Of a DNA stretch of 64,000 bases, positions 12,241 through 23,210 are shown piece after piece. Each line of letters starts with the position of its first letter. Within the stretch, counting starts at the first letter, position 1. The notes beneath the pieces are model-generated. The model did no database searches. It had not been told where the DNA came from and worked only from the letters and a program-made list of their open reading frames with translations. The DNA is taken from assembly GCA_037349315.1 (NCBI GenBank), contig JBAIAC010000040.1:15766001-15830000 (forward strand), in the 5' to 3' direction. This DNA is from Chelydra serpentina (Eukaryota; Chordata; Testudines; Chelydridae). The position numbers and the translations under genes were made by a program.

Positions 12241-12749
12241 ACGCTGCATTTCCACCCCTGTAATTGCCCAGCCAAGCATTCATCCACTGCGCATGTGTGC
12301 GGGAGCCAGGATACTGGACATCCAGCTTCTTAACCTCTCTACCCCCCAAATCGCCCCCCACCCCGGTTGCCAGGCGGGGCGCGGGGGAGGGGACCGCACA
12401 CAGCAGCGCCACCCAGGACACGGGTTTCCCGCTAGGGCAGGCGCTGAAGGAAAATCCCGGCGTTAACACGCAGGGGCCAGCCAGAGAGGGCCGGGCGGGC
12501 GAAGCCGGGAGGTCCCCGGGGCACAGACAAAGCGCCCCAGCGCCTCTCTGCTGCGGCCAGCCCTGGCCAAGGGGCGCAGGCCAGAGGCCCCCCTCACCGC
12601 GCCGGCCCCTGCATTCGCGCCGAGCCCGCCCCCTGCCGCGAGCCTCCCACAGGCGCCAGCCCCACCGGACCCTCCTTCGGCTGCCGCCGGCGGGGCCCCG
12701 CCGCCCCCCGTGCTTACCCCCAGACCCGGGGCTCCCCCCGCTCCCTCAC

Positions 12750-12804
12750 CCTCCAGCAGCCGTTGGATGATGCTGTCGATGTTGAGCTTGTCTATATCCG
12801 CCAT
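12750..12804 (-). CDS. PPP1CC: PPP1CC exon 1 (coding part)
   Basis: On the minus strand the ATG at 12804-12802 opens MADIDKLNIDSIIQRLLE, the N-terminus of the PP1 gamma catalytic subunit. The PP1 alpha and beta isoforms start differently. The codon after GAG is split: a single G at 12750 precedes the donor GTGAGG at 12749, so the next residue would be completed by exon 2, outside the window. PP1 gamma is a metal-dependent Ser/Thr phosphatase that works with many regulatory subunits in nucleus and cytoplasm; a spliced isoform is sperm-enriched in mammals. The fourth residue is Ile where I recall Leu in human. Only 18 codons and a base are present; all catalytic residues lie in later exons. The start context has G at -3 and +4. 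Confidence 0.93.
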
Positions 12805-12967
12805 CGCCCCCTCAGCGGCAATGCGGACCCCGCAGCTCCCGCGCCCGAGTCGCCCGCCTCTCCCGGCGCTCGCCTGCCTCCCGCCTGCCGCTCTCAGCAG
12901 CGACCCAGCACCGAACAAAATGGCCGCCGTCCCCTCTCAGGAAGCTTTCGTGGCGCATGAACACTAA
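12805..12967 (-). promoter_or_regulatory. PPP1CC: PPP1CC 5' UTR (predicted)
   Basis: This is the stretch between the start codon and the place, about 30 bp downstream of the TATA-like box, where transcription would begin. It contains an ATGG-centred word (aaaatggccgcc, about 12917-12928 on the plus strand) resembling a YY1 site. The TSS is inferred. Confidence 0.45.
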
Positions 12968-12991
12968 GTGCTACGGCTCGGCGGCCGGGAA

Positions 12992-13000
12992 CCCTTTATA
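12992..13000 (-). promoter_or_regulatory. PPP1CC: TATA-like box of PPP1CC
   Basis: The minus strand reads TATAAAGGG, about 190 bp upstream of the PPP1CC start codon and inside the CpG island. Position and sequence fit a core promoter with a start near 12965. Confidence 0.5.
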
Positions 13001-13090
13001 GGCAGAGCGCGAAGAGCGGGTTCGCTTTACCAGCGTCCCGCACTCACGGAATCCTTCCGCCGCGAAGGGGCGGGAGCAGGGAAATAGATC

Positions 13091-13495
13091 CGACCTGAGC
13101 TTTAACGCCAGCATGTGCCCGTAGCTTTGGAAAGGGTGGTGTGTGCAGAACCTCAGACGTGCTAAGCTGGTTCCTAATCGACTAACTCAAGCCAATAAGA
13201 GCGAAGATTATTATTAATGGTAATCCTGCATAATTAATATAATCAATAATAATTAACAATCCATAAATATAATACATATAACAAATATCAATTGTAATTT
13301 GCCATTGATAACAATGCTAACTGAAAAATGATCAATAACTCTTTCAAGCAATAATTAAGTGCTTTTATTAATACATCATATGTTGAGACTATTTGCTCTA
13401 TTACTTAAAGGCTCCCACTTTTTTCTTTTAAACAGAACAAGCCACCTAGAACAGCTGTCTGACAACCCCAGAAGTGGGGAGTTTGTCGAAGCAAC
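13091..13495. other. A/T-rich intergenic spacer
   Basis: It begins the intergenic region beyond the PPP1CC promoter. About 13205-13330 is strongly A/T-rich with repeated attaat/aataat words. No gene seen. Confidence 0.5.
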
Positions 13496-13900
13496 GTGGT
13501 CTGTTGGCTAGAGCACAGACTAGAGCTTCAGGCGATTAAAGTCCTGGTCCTGCAAGGTGCCCAACATGACTGAACCCCTGTACCCAAATGGGCTCCCAGT
13601 GTCTTCGGCAGGGCTCTGCGTGGGTGTAGGGTTCTGACTGCAGAGCATATTGCACAATTCGGTCCACAGATTCTATTCCTGGCTTTGGCACTGACTCAGT
13701 GTAGTGCTGGAGAAGTCAATTTCTCTGTTTCTCAAACCCTTATCCCCCAATGAACTCCATCTGGGTGCAGGGGTTTGGCCTGGGGCTCCCATGGCACAAC
13801 TGGGATCTTAGTTGCTTTATCAATAAAATGGGGTAAATCATACTGACCTACCTCCCAGAGGTGATCTGCAACTTAATTCAGTAATGGCCCCAATCCAGCC
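13496..13900 (+). repeat. Interrupted MIR-like SINE
   Basis: MIR landmarks occur in order: tggctagagcacagactagag (about 13504), ttctattcctggctttggcactgac (about 13671), caatttctctgtttctc, then aaaatggggtaaatcatactgacctacctc (about 13826). Extra segments separate them, so later insertions probably split one copy. Beyond it, 13901-14918 holds only degenerate short MITE-like words. Confidence 0.55.
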
Positions 13901-14918
13901 AATACTGTCTGCAGATGAGTAACTATGCAAGCGAGTCTCCCTGTGCTTGAGTTATTTCCAGGATTTTTGTTAAGTGCTTTGAAATTCTTGGAGAGAGGCA
14001 CAAGTAATGAGCATATCCTTTTAAAAATATTTTATTATTTTAATCCATATTTAAAATTATTTGATTCTACATGTAGTAGAAACACATTGGAGGCAAAGTC
14101 AAAAACAATTAAAATCAGCTGAGTTTCTGACATTAAATTGCATTGGCAGGGAGGTGGTGTGTGCTGGCCTTTACTATTGCTCACTGCTTTGCATCTAAGA
14201 TTTCATATTGTTTAATAGGTTTATTTACGCCTAGTTTTATTTGCAGGGATGTCTCTGCCAACCCAGTTTCCTCCTGCCCTCTCCAAGATAAATTGCTTCC
14301 ACTGTACACATGCTGGATTCTTCACACCGCAGTTATATAATAATCATAACTACTTGTTATCATGGTGGGGCCAGAGCAGAGTTCAAGCTGATCATGGTGA
14401 TGAAGCAAGAAACCTGTAATCTCAGCACAATTTAGAGCCAATAATGAAGAAGCAGTTGAAAGGAGATAGATGTAGAGACCATAGGTAACCACAGGCATTT
14501 GCTGATTACAAAATGCACCTTCAAAATTAAGCTCTGGAGTGAATGTCTATCCTAATGGGTACCCCAGAGTCAAATGCTAACCTCAGAACACCAGTGTAAA
14601 TCCAAAGTAACCCCACACTAATGTAAATCTGAAGTAACTTTACTGTCTTCAATATGACTGAGATCAGGATCTGGCCAGCCATGTGTAATGAGTTGCTATG
14701 AGAAATTCAACTTTTGTATTTTCCAAATTTGTGTGTTTAAATTCAAACCTTCTCATTTCCACCTACTCCTCCTTCACTCCCTAAACTTCTTCATTCTCCT
14801 TACTGCTCCATTTGTCTCCCTCTTCCATTTACAGCTTTGCATCTGTTTTCATGCTAAACACCCTTTCTCTCTTTTACATCTCTCCTTTAATTCCACGGGT
14901 CAACTTCTCTGCCAGCTA

Positions 14919-15665
14919 ACTCCATTCAGGGGCGGCTCTAGGCACCAGCAAACCAAGCACGTGCTTGGGGCAGCACATTTTCAGGGGCAGCATTCCGGCC
15001 ATCCTTTTTTTTTTTTTTTTTTTGCTTGGGGCGGCAAAAGGACTGGGTAAGGACTGGGACACTCAGGCTGGGGGCCGCCCCGCAGGGCACACGGCGCTGC
15101 CCACAGGTGCCGCAGAGCAGCCACCCCCCACCAGCGCCCGAGCCGCTCAGGGGCTACGGCAAGGTGTCCAGGAGCAGCAGCAGCAGCAGTGGGGCCAGAG
15201 AGGGGACCAGTGCCCGGGGTGCTGCCGTGCGGGGCCTGCGTCCCGCTCTCCAGGGCTCCACTCCCTCTGGGGCTGTCCTGCCCTGGCTTCTCAGCCCCCT
15301 GCCGGGGCATTCCCCCCGGCTCTGCCCTCCCGGGTCCAGGCCACTCCTGGAGGCGGGAGCCTGTCCCGGGAGTCCCACTGCTTACCCTGACCCTGCCAGC
15401 ACCGGACAGGCTGGTGGGGGTGAGCCCAGGGCTGGGGCGGCAGGAGGTTCAGGGAGGGGAGAGAGAGCCCAGGGCTGGGGCAGCAGGGGGGGAGAGCCCA
15501 GCGCTGGGGCGGCAGGGAGTGTAGGTGAGGAAGGGCACTGGTGGTGGGGGGCCCAGGGCTGGGGTGGTAAGGGGTGCGGAGGGGAGTCCAGGGGTGGGGT
15601 GGGGGGCAGCCAAATTTTTTTTTGCTTGGGGCGGCAAAAAACCTAGAGCCGGTCCTGACTCCATT
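14919..15665. mobile_element. hAT element (caggggcggctct family), 731 bp
   Basis: Termini CAGGGGCGGCTCTAGG (14927) and its inverted partner ending at 15657 (CAGGACCGGCTCTAGG when reverse-complemented) are flanked by the exact 8-bp duplication actccatt (14919-14926 and 15658-15665). The body is GC-rich, with a 20-base poly-T tract near 15004 and the recurring word gcttggggcggcaaaa. No transposase is left. Open frames of up to 206 codons here are GC artefacts. A related copy sits at 59306-59632. Confidence 0.87.
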
Positions 15666-15799
15666 GAACTCAGTAGAGTTACATCAGCAGAGAATCTGGC
15701 CCCATGTTTCCAAGGAATCTTTCCTGTCTTGTTCTCATTGCCAATAAGGTCTCCATCCCCTCTCATATTTCAACTGCTGTTCCACATCTTGTTTCTGAG

Positions 15800-15915
15800 G
15801 CCTAATCCTGCAACGTCCTGAGCACCTCCTGCGAGGTGCTGAGTACTTTCAACGCCTGTTGATTTCTGTAGGAGTTGGAAGGGCACAGCACCTTGCAGAA
15901 TCAGGCCTTTAAGGT
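15800..15915. repeat. Imperfect palindromic short repeat
   Basis: The left half (cctaatcctgca, gagcacctcc) is mirrored by the right half (agcaccttgcagaatcaggcc). This is a common small palindromic MITE type in sauropsid DNA. The following 15916-17699 shows no gene or clear repeat to me. Confidence 0.4.
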
Positions 15916-17699
15916 TCAATCCTGACAGCAAAGATGTCAGTGGGACTACTCACTTGTGTGAAGTTACTTGCATGCATGCAGGATTGGCCTTTAGAACATG
16001 AACTCTTCAGGGAAGGGAATATGTCCTTGCGCTGAATCTGAGCATGCAAAGTGCAGAGGAATAACAATTCCCAGTAGCCTCAGCAGGGGTTTAGGATCAG
16101 CCCCTTTTCTGCAAAGCACTATGTACATTTCCAGTGCTACATAAACACTCCCTGTTCTAACACTAAACCACAATTCATATGAATAAAATACCTTGTTTGC
16201 CAACCATAGTCATTAAAGTGCCATTTTAAAATGCATTTTTCTGAAAACAACTAATTGTTCTTTGCAGAAAATAGCAAGTCTCGCTCAGCAACAATGTCAT
16301 TGGTTTAAAAAAGGGGCACAGCCAAAGTATTTTTAATAGTTTTAATTTAATTTCCCCCTCCGCCGCAACCACCAGTTATTTGCTTCGGGGTGTTTGTGGG
16401 AGAAATAGCCAGGAAATCCCTCCATCCTTTAAACTCTCAGCTTGCTGGCTTCAAGCATTCAATAACTTTCCAGTCTAGAGAACATATATCTCCCCTCCTC
16501 TCTATTTTTCTGAGGTTTGCATTATAGTTTTCTAAATACATGATGACATGCTATTTGTCTCGCTCCACAGCTTCAAGACCTTTGGGTTGCTTCCTCCCTC
16601 TCCTCTAGGAACTAAACCATTGATTTATTTATTCCATAAATACATCACTGGTTTAGAACTCCTTGGAAGCCTGAATATGAAATGCCTTTTCTTACCCATT
16701 TTTTCCCTCCATTACAAGCATATACACTGCGTTATTTGTAGTAGACTGTCTCAATCTGGGCTGTTGGGGCTAATTTTTTTAAAGGAATGCTCTTTTTTAT
16801 TGCTGTGAATGGGTTGATCATAAGAAATGTGAATTAGCCACAGTCCCCATTGACTTAGGTTACATATTTGCTAAATCTACGAAATTCCATTTGTTTGAAA
16901 TGAAGAATTACCTGGATTTTGCAAACATTACAAGAATAAAACTGAATCAATTTTGGCTTTCCCAAGCTAGACTTTCAAACGTGTCTTGTGTGTTTCCATG
17001 GCTTCTATTGTTTATAGCTAGTTATCCTGCTGTTTCCATCTAGGGAAAATTTCTCCACATTAAATCCTGATGTCTAAAAAAAGTTTGCTGACCCAGAAGC
17101 CTCAGATGTTTCTTTATAGAGAGTGACCATTTAAGTCTGACAAAGGACAAATTTCTGGGCAATACCACCGGTTGGTGGTAATGTTGCCCCCTTTGGCTGA
17201 GCAGTGGGCAAATTTGGGGCCATACAAGTCAGTTTCCTGTTTGGAATAGAAATCAGTTCAATTTTTTCTTAGTGTAATTTGTTTATTTACAAAATAAACA
17301 CCAGTCTTGTTTCTCTGAACAGCAGTCAGGACAAACTGTACTCAGGAAGCTCCTTGTGCAGAAATCCCCAGTAAGAAACCACTGCCCTGTTCCTAGAACC
17401 AACTAGCTTGAGCCTCTGCTCCCTCTATTTAATTGGTAAAAAACTGAATGTAGATGAGTCCATAGTCAAACGTGTGTAGTCTGCTTCCTTCCAGAAACTA
17501 CACTAAGTTCTCTCTCCTAACTGCTTCATACATAGTTCTGTTTGAACCCTCAGCCCCTATGTATGAAACCTAGGAAAGCATATAAGCTACACATTTTCCT
17601 TCGGAACTGAAAGGTCTCATAGTGGGTTGAGGCATCAGCACTTTCCTTTGCATACAGTTGTTTTGCATTAGACAGGGCTGAGCTGTTCCTGTCTAGCGC

Positions 17700-18085
17700 T
17701 GTGCAGGAGCCAGAATTTTTACCTTGTACGAAATGTCACGATTTTGACATTTGTTTTTGTTCTGAAATTTCCCACAGTGTGACATGTTTGAAAAATATTG
17801 ACTTCAGGTCAGTTGAAACATTTCGTTTCAATTTCAACATTTTGTTACTAATATCAAATAAAAGAAATTTCAAAACAAAAAGTTGATTCAAATTAAAAAA
17901 AAGTGAAATGTTCTATTCTGAAAATGTCAGAGGAAGATTTCGATCTAATCAAAACGCTTTTTACAATGTTTTCTCTACATTAAATTTTGTAAAAATTGAT
18001 ATGTTCCCACAGGAAGTTTTGGTTTCAATGAACCAGTACAGTATTTTCTGACAGAAAAGCATCCCACTGGAAAATTTTAACCAAT
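17700..18085. repeat. A/T-rich 'gaaatttc' dispersed repeat
   Basis: Composed of many alternating gaaattt/aaatttc words with a conserved end (ttttctgacagaaaagcatccc, ggaaaattttaacc). I recognise the style of a turtle non-coding repeat related to 4850-5115. Termini are not resolved. Confidence 0.4.
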
Positions 18086-18728
18086 TCTGCTCACGCTGTT
18101 GGTCACAAAGAAGAGCGTTTTAAGCACACGCCTTCACTTTAACAAGTTGGTCTGTGATCACTTTGCATCCAAGAACTTCTCAACATATGAACTTACATTC
18201 TTTGTAACATAGGGAACTGAATTCCCCCCCGTGAAAAGTCCAGCTCATATGCTGAAACAGGAGCAGTGACAGCTGTAGCTCAGAAATGTAGGTGTGGCAC
18301 CGTATCTTGCATTAGTTTCACATGGATTGAAGAAAGCACTTAATGAAGTGCCCCTAGATGCCTTAATGTGATGGCCTGGTTGTTCAGTAACCTGCTGTTG
18401 CTTTCAGCCCCCTATTGAAATGTGCACCATGCAACTGAGACAGTAGAATGGCTGCCCTGAAACATGACCCAATTCATGACTCACACTGAAACATAACTCA
18501 CACTGATTTTACACCAGTGAATCCAACTAACTTCAATGGACTTATTCCTGGTTCACACCCATGTGAGAGGAAAATCAGGCTCCCTGGACATTTGTCTGGA
18601 AGGGCTAGAAAGAAGAGCTGTGTATAGAATTAGGATGAAGGTAAATTTTACCTTGATTTTTGTTCTCCTGGTTTCAAGGAGGGCAGAGCTCCTTTGTAGC
18701 CTAGAGTGGAAGAAACACCGCTGAACAC

Positions 18729-18812
18729 AGTGATTTCCCTACACCCCCCTGAATTTCCCCAACACCCCCCAGTTTTGTGAACTAGTTACATGCCAATTTA
18801 GTGACCCCCCAC
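18729..18812 (+). repeat. Dispersed 85-bp repeat, copy A
   Basis: The segment from cagtgatttccctacac through gttttgtgaactagttacatg to cagtgacc-like sequence reappears inverted at 47885-47990. It ends in a short (CA)n tract. Its family is unknown to me. Confidence 0.6.
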
Positions 18813-19384
18813 ACACACACACATTGAACAAAAAGGCTTAACAATTTGTGAGTAAGTGCAATGCCAGCCAGAGACACAGTCATGCGTTTAGGTTGCCAAA
18901 AAGACAATTGCAAGGGGCCTGACCATTAATTTCTATGCATCCAAAATTAACACTGACTCCAATGGGAGTTTTGAGTATGCATGAAATGCAAGAGGGGACT
19001 GCATGAGCGCTCACTGAGCTACTGAAGGCAGGAATCTCAATACAGCCAAGCTATTCCCCATGCTGAAGTTAGATGATTATAGCTAAGGGGATGTGAAATC
19101 ACTGTTCCCTTTCCCTCCCTTCCTGTCTGTGGACCAGATTCTCATCTCACTCACCTTGGTGTCAGTCCATAGTCACTCTATTGACTTCAGTCAGTTACCC
19201 TGGATTTCCACTACCACAGATGATCTGAGAACCTGGCCTTGTGTAGGTAGCTGCCTTTATTTTGTTTGTGCGAGTGTTTATTTGTTTTCATTCTCACCTC
19301 CTCCTTTCAGCTCTTCTATTAGTGTAAACTGGCAGATTTTCAGGAGCAAAGCTGTTATTACATAATGTTACACCAAAAGGTATA

Positions 19385-19451
19385 TGAATGAATTCAGAGG
19401 AATGTGTGACTCAAGCCAGTTTTGAGTCACTGATCCCTCTGAATTCATTCA
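19385..19451 (+). other. 67-nt near-perfect hairpin
   Basis: Two 30-nt arms (19385-19414 and 19422-19451) pair around a 7-nt loop. A 16-bp outer stem (tgaatgaattcagagg) and an 8-bp inner stem (tgactcaa) are separated by a 6-nt, partly mismatched internal loop. The size is that of a pre-miRNA, but a decayed palindromic MITE would look the same. No expression evidence is available. Confidence 0.5.
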
Positions 19452-19921
19452 GACGCCTTGGACATGCCATTGCAGGCTGTTTCTTTGCCCTGTCGTTTCC
19501 TGCTGCTTTCAGGATTTCCTGGAATCCAGCAGTAATGCCATAGGATGACGTCTTTCCGATTTTGGCTTTTGCCTTTTGTAGGATCAGGCTGTCAGAGGTA
19601 TTGATCAAGTGCGACATGTGCCGTATCTGCCTTCTGAGAGAGCTGCCATGCTCAGCAACCACGGGACTTCACCTCGAATTAAGAGAGTTTGAATCTCTCT
19701 AATACAGTTATTTACAAAAGGAAGCATCTCTGCATCCCACTGAAAGAGGTGAAAAATGAAAACATCTCCAGGGAAATTGCAGGTGACTCAGTAGGCCACA
19801 CTCTTCCGTCTAAATAAGGGTCCTATCAGCTTGCCTGGTCGTTGGAGCTAGATAAAGCCTGCTGTGATCCATCGGGTGGTACTGCCAAGCAGTCCAACTT
19901 CACCCCTGACGTGGCTTCATT

Positions 19922-20045
19922 TAGGGTGACCAGATGTCCCGATTTTATAGGGACAGTCCCGATTTTTGGGTCTTTTTCTTATATAGGCTCCTATTACCCC
20001 CCACCTCCTGTCCCGATTTTTCACACTTGCTGTCTGGTCACCCTA
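19922..20045. mobile_element. 124-bp MITE (tagggtgaccaga family), copy A
   Basis: Inverted termini TAGGGTGACCAGA and TCTGGTCACCCTA bound a body with three 'cccgattttt' words. The same family occurs at 57388-57511. A convincing TSD is not visible here. Confidence 0.75.
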
Positions 20046-20804
20046 GTTGATTTAGGTAAGCTGCAGTAGGCTGTATCTCTCTAGTGCCCCCTTGGGGAGA
20101 GGGCAGGCAGTGCTCCTGTCTCAGAGTCCTGGGCACAGCCCTCCAGGCCAAATGGTGTCGCAACCTGCTTCACGGGGAGTCTGTTCCTACACTGCGGAGC
20201 ACAGGGAAGTTCCCCGAGAAGTAGACTCCTGGCAGCATTGTCTCATGCATTGTGTGGGTTAGAGAGAGGGGAGACTCCCTGGCTGAGAGAGACCCAGGGT
20301 CCCTGTGGGAGAAGGGGAGATGAACGGGGACCAGACTGGGGCGGGTGGTGACCAGAATTTTCTCCCCTGAAGTATCTGAATTGGCGTCACTACAGGGAAC
20401 GCTGAGTTGCAATCCTGCCACCCTGCACTGGGCAAGGAGTCTCCTTTTTCAGGATCTGCCCATCTCCAGGCTTGACAAACCTCACAGGTGCCCAGACGAG
20501 CTCTTGAATGCCTTCCTGACTGAGGTGGGGGATCTGCTCCACCACATAAAGACAAGGGCTGCAGGGTCCTTATGAAGGAAAGCTGCGATGTAACTGTCAT
20601 TGGTGCTACCGGCCACATCCCAAAGCCTTCATTACATGTTTACTCCGGGTGGAATTCACTCATGTGCACAGAGACAACACAAGTCCCCAACACCACTTAC
20701 ATCCTCATTGGAGGGCTTAAGTGGTACCTAGCACTGGTTTAGGCCCTCGGCGTAGCAGTGAACTTGACTCCCAGTCTGTACTCAGGCAAGTGCTAAACTG
20801 CCCA
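20046..20804. other. Intergenic, nothing recognised
   Basis: Several short open frames exist on both strands, but none shows a domain, a splice-bounded exon or a known repeat that I can name. Confidence 0.4.
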
Positions 20805-20968
20805 GGGCGGTTGTGGAATCTCCATCTCTGGAGATATTTAAGAGTAGGTTAGATAAATGTCTATCAGGGATGGTCTAGACAGTAATTGGTCCTGCCATGA
20901 GGGCAGGGGGCTGGACTCGATGACCTCTCGAGGTCCCTTCCAGCCCTAGAATCTATGAATCTATGAAA
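20805..20968 (+). mobile_element. CR1 LINE 3' tail
   Basis: The CR1 end is recognisable: ggttgtggaatctccatctctgg, ggttagataaatgtctatcaggg, ggactcgatgacctctcgagg, ccttccagccctag, then a short repeated atctatga. Extremely 5'-truncated. 20969-21734 beyond it has no recognisable feature. Confidence 0.85.
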
Positions 20969-21738
20969 GTCTCCCACTGATTTCAATAGGAGCAGGACTG
21001 GGTCTCTTAAAAAGGGAATTTGATCAAAAAATCCAAGGCAAAACGCACAATGAGTAGAGCATCTATTTTAACATGGGAGCTGATAGCAAGGTTTGTACAT
21101 TACATTAAAATTCCTTTGTAAACAGGTTTAAGTATTACATTTCCAATGGGTTATTTGTACTAACAGCAAAGAAAAAAGGGCATGAAAAGATATGAGGAAA
21201 TCCTGACAAAGTGGCTTTTAGGACTTGAGAACCATGTTTCAGACGGATATATTGTATACTCTGGGGTGAAATAACCATTGTTAGCAACTGCTGATGACAT
21301 TTTTCAATTGTCGACAACGAATCTCAACTTGACCTAATCAGTGCTGGATAATGCTACAAAACGGGTTGCCAGACTGCACCAATGCTAGGAGATTTCCAGA
21401 AGAGTCCAATGTAGGGACAGCCATCGTCGGAATGTACTTACAGTGGTCTTGGGTATAAAGCCTTGAAACACTTCAGTACATTTCAATGGATTTTCACTCC
21501 TTTCAGTCAAGCTGCCTTCTGTTTCCAATGAAGTCTCCCTCTGCTGTAAATGGATTCCACTGGGTTGACACTCCCCCCGGCTCTTTGAATTCAGCAATTG
21601 TGACTAGGCAAGCGTGCTGCATTCCCAAGAAGGGATCCTTTGGCAGAGCAATAGAGGAGACAGAAGTTACCACTACCTCATGTGGAGATGGAGAAATTCC
21701 TAGGGCATGGTCTTGCTGCAGCTGCTCCTAGAAAGATG

Positions 21739-23034
21739 TGTAAGCGGGGGAATAGTCCCGCTATTGTGGGGAACTTTCCTCGTCTCTGCACTACCCCGGT
21801 GAAATGGGCTAGCGGAAGGATCTCAGTCCTCGCTCCCACCTCCTTTACCCCAGAGGCCTCCCTGCCCTCGAGGACTCCCCTTGTACTCTCCTGTCTGGCA
21901 GAGTCCTTGTAACCCCAACAAGGCTGGGCCCAGGATTCCTGGGGGGCTCGACCCCCAACCTTGCTGTGGTCACCTAGGTCAGGGGCTAGGGTGTCCCCAC
22001 TCCGGGGTACTCTCTCTGTACAGGATGCTTCCCTGACCCACTGATCACTGCATACAATTCAAAGCAAATGCAAATTATTTAATTAACAATTAATTTGTAA
22101 CAGGAATAAGGAAAAATGGGAAAGGCTAATGAAAACACATCACCCTGCTCCGTGGCAGGGAACATCACAACAGTGTCTCTAAAATGTCAGGGCAGTTCAG
22201 TCTGTTCCTGTGCAAGTCCCAGGCTCCTTCTCAGGTCCTGGCTGTGCTGCAGGGACGCTGCTTGGACACTTGTTCTGGCGGTGGCCACACGCTCGCAGGC
22301 TCTCGGTGGCAGGACCCTTCTTCCCAGCGTTGCCCCAGCCCTGTCAGGGTTTAGATCCCCCTGCAAGTCTGGCCTGCAGGGCCCCTTGGCTGAGGCCTCT
22401 CCCTGTGCTGGGCCCACTGCCCAGGGTCCCCCTCGCTCTCCCCAGCTGCTCACCGCACCCGGCTCCGGACTGCTCCAGCCCCACCGCTCTGCCTCAGCTC
22501 CAGCTCCTCTGCCTCTGCACGGCTGCTGCTGCTGCTCTGCCTCCAGCTGCCTGGGCTGCTGCCCTGGCCCCTCTGGCTCTGGCTGCTACAGCTTCTCCCC
22601 CCAGGGCAGGTCTGTGTCTCTGGGCTGCACCTCTGCTGCCAGGGCAGGTCTGTCTCACTGGGCTGCACCTCTGCTCCCAGGGCAGGTCTGTCTCACTGGG
22701 CTGCACCTCTGCTCCCAGGGCAGGTCTGTCTCACTGGGCTGCTTTTCTGGCCCCTCCAGATCTGGCCCAGCTCAGCTCAGCTCTGGCCTCTGGCTTCTGC
22801 CCTCTCCTCAGCTCGGCCCCACTCACTCTGACTCCGGCAACTCCAGCTCACACGGAGGACGGGATTCACCCTGACCTCCTGACTCCCTGATTCGCCTGCC
22901 CGCCCTGTCAATCAGAGCTGACCTGGAGCATTGGCCTCTCCCCATTGCCCCTGGGGACTGTCAGTCCCATCGACCCTTCCCCTTTTGGTACTGGGAGCTC
23001 TGAATGTTAGTAAGGGGATAACAGTCCCCTTACA
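21739..23034 (-). repeat. 3' LTR of Gypsy element
   Basis: 1296 bp, nearly identical to 26041-27335. It contains four units of a 38-bp tandem repeat at 22603-22742. Open frames of 226-252 codons on the plus strand recur in both LTRs and reflect the GC-rich, stop-poor repeat; I do not call them genes. Confidence 0.92.
22603..22742. repeat. 38-bp tandem repeat in 3' LTR
   Basis: Units beginning agggcaggtctgtctcactg start at 22641, 22679 and 22717, with a diverged first unit at 22603, so the period is 38 bp. The same array is at 26905-27044 in the other LTR. Repeated units in a U3 region often act as enhancer modules; that role is inference here. Confidence 0.85.
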
Positions 23035-23046
23035 TTCCCCCTTGCT
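23035..23046 (-). promoter_or_regulatory. Polypurine tract of Gypsy element
   Basis: The minus strand reads AGCAAGGGGGAA directly next to the 3' LTR, the expected place and composition for the plus-strand DNA primer. Confidence 0.75.
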
Positions 23047-23210
23047 AAAATTCTGCCACAACCACAAGGTTTACACTCATACCTCCGGACCCATTATTAA
23101 CAACATATACCCACATCATATCAAACCCATTAACATCAAAAGAACATTTAACATATTAAACATTTCACATCTACTTCCTCATACTATACATAATAATATT
23201 AATTAAAACA

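Larger units (their letters stand above)
1..12749 (-). other. PPP1CC: PPP1CC intron 1 (part)
   Basis: The splice donor GTGAGG (minus strand) begins at 12749, directly after the first coding exon. None of the conserved PP1 catalytic-core sequence expected from exon 2 is found on the minus strand down to position 1, so exon 2 lies to the left of the window and this whole stretch is intronic. It is filled with transposon remains, listed separately. Positions 1-1138, 7279-9158 and 10751-11905 are A/T-rich and hold nothing I recognise. The extent is inferred from the missing exon 2. Confidence 0.75.
12340..13090. promoter_or_regulatory. PPP1CC: CpG island of PPP1CC
   Basis: A dense run of CG dinucleotides and GC-rich sequence surrounds the PPP1CC start exon; flanking DNA is A/T-rich (for example 13200-13330). 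CpG islands over first exons are usual for housekeeping genes such as PP1. Long open frames in several phases here are by-products of GC content. Limits were judged by eye. Confidence 0.8.

Noticed and set aside
12264..12918. 151-168-codon frames at the PPP1CC CpG island
   Set aside because: Only the 18 codons before the splice donor match PP1; the rest is intron or UTR read through in GC-rich DNA.
15026..15646. 206-codon frame rich in Gly/Ala
   Set aside because: Inside a non-coding hAT element with clear termini and TSD.
22116..22890. 226-252-codon open frames on the plus strand, repeated at 26418-27192
   Set aside because: They lie in the LTRs, antisense to the element, and follow the 38-bp tandem repeat. 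Duplicated because the LTR is duplicated; no domain.
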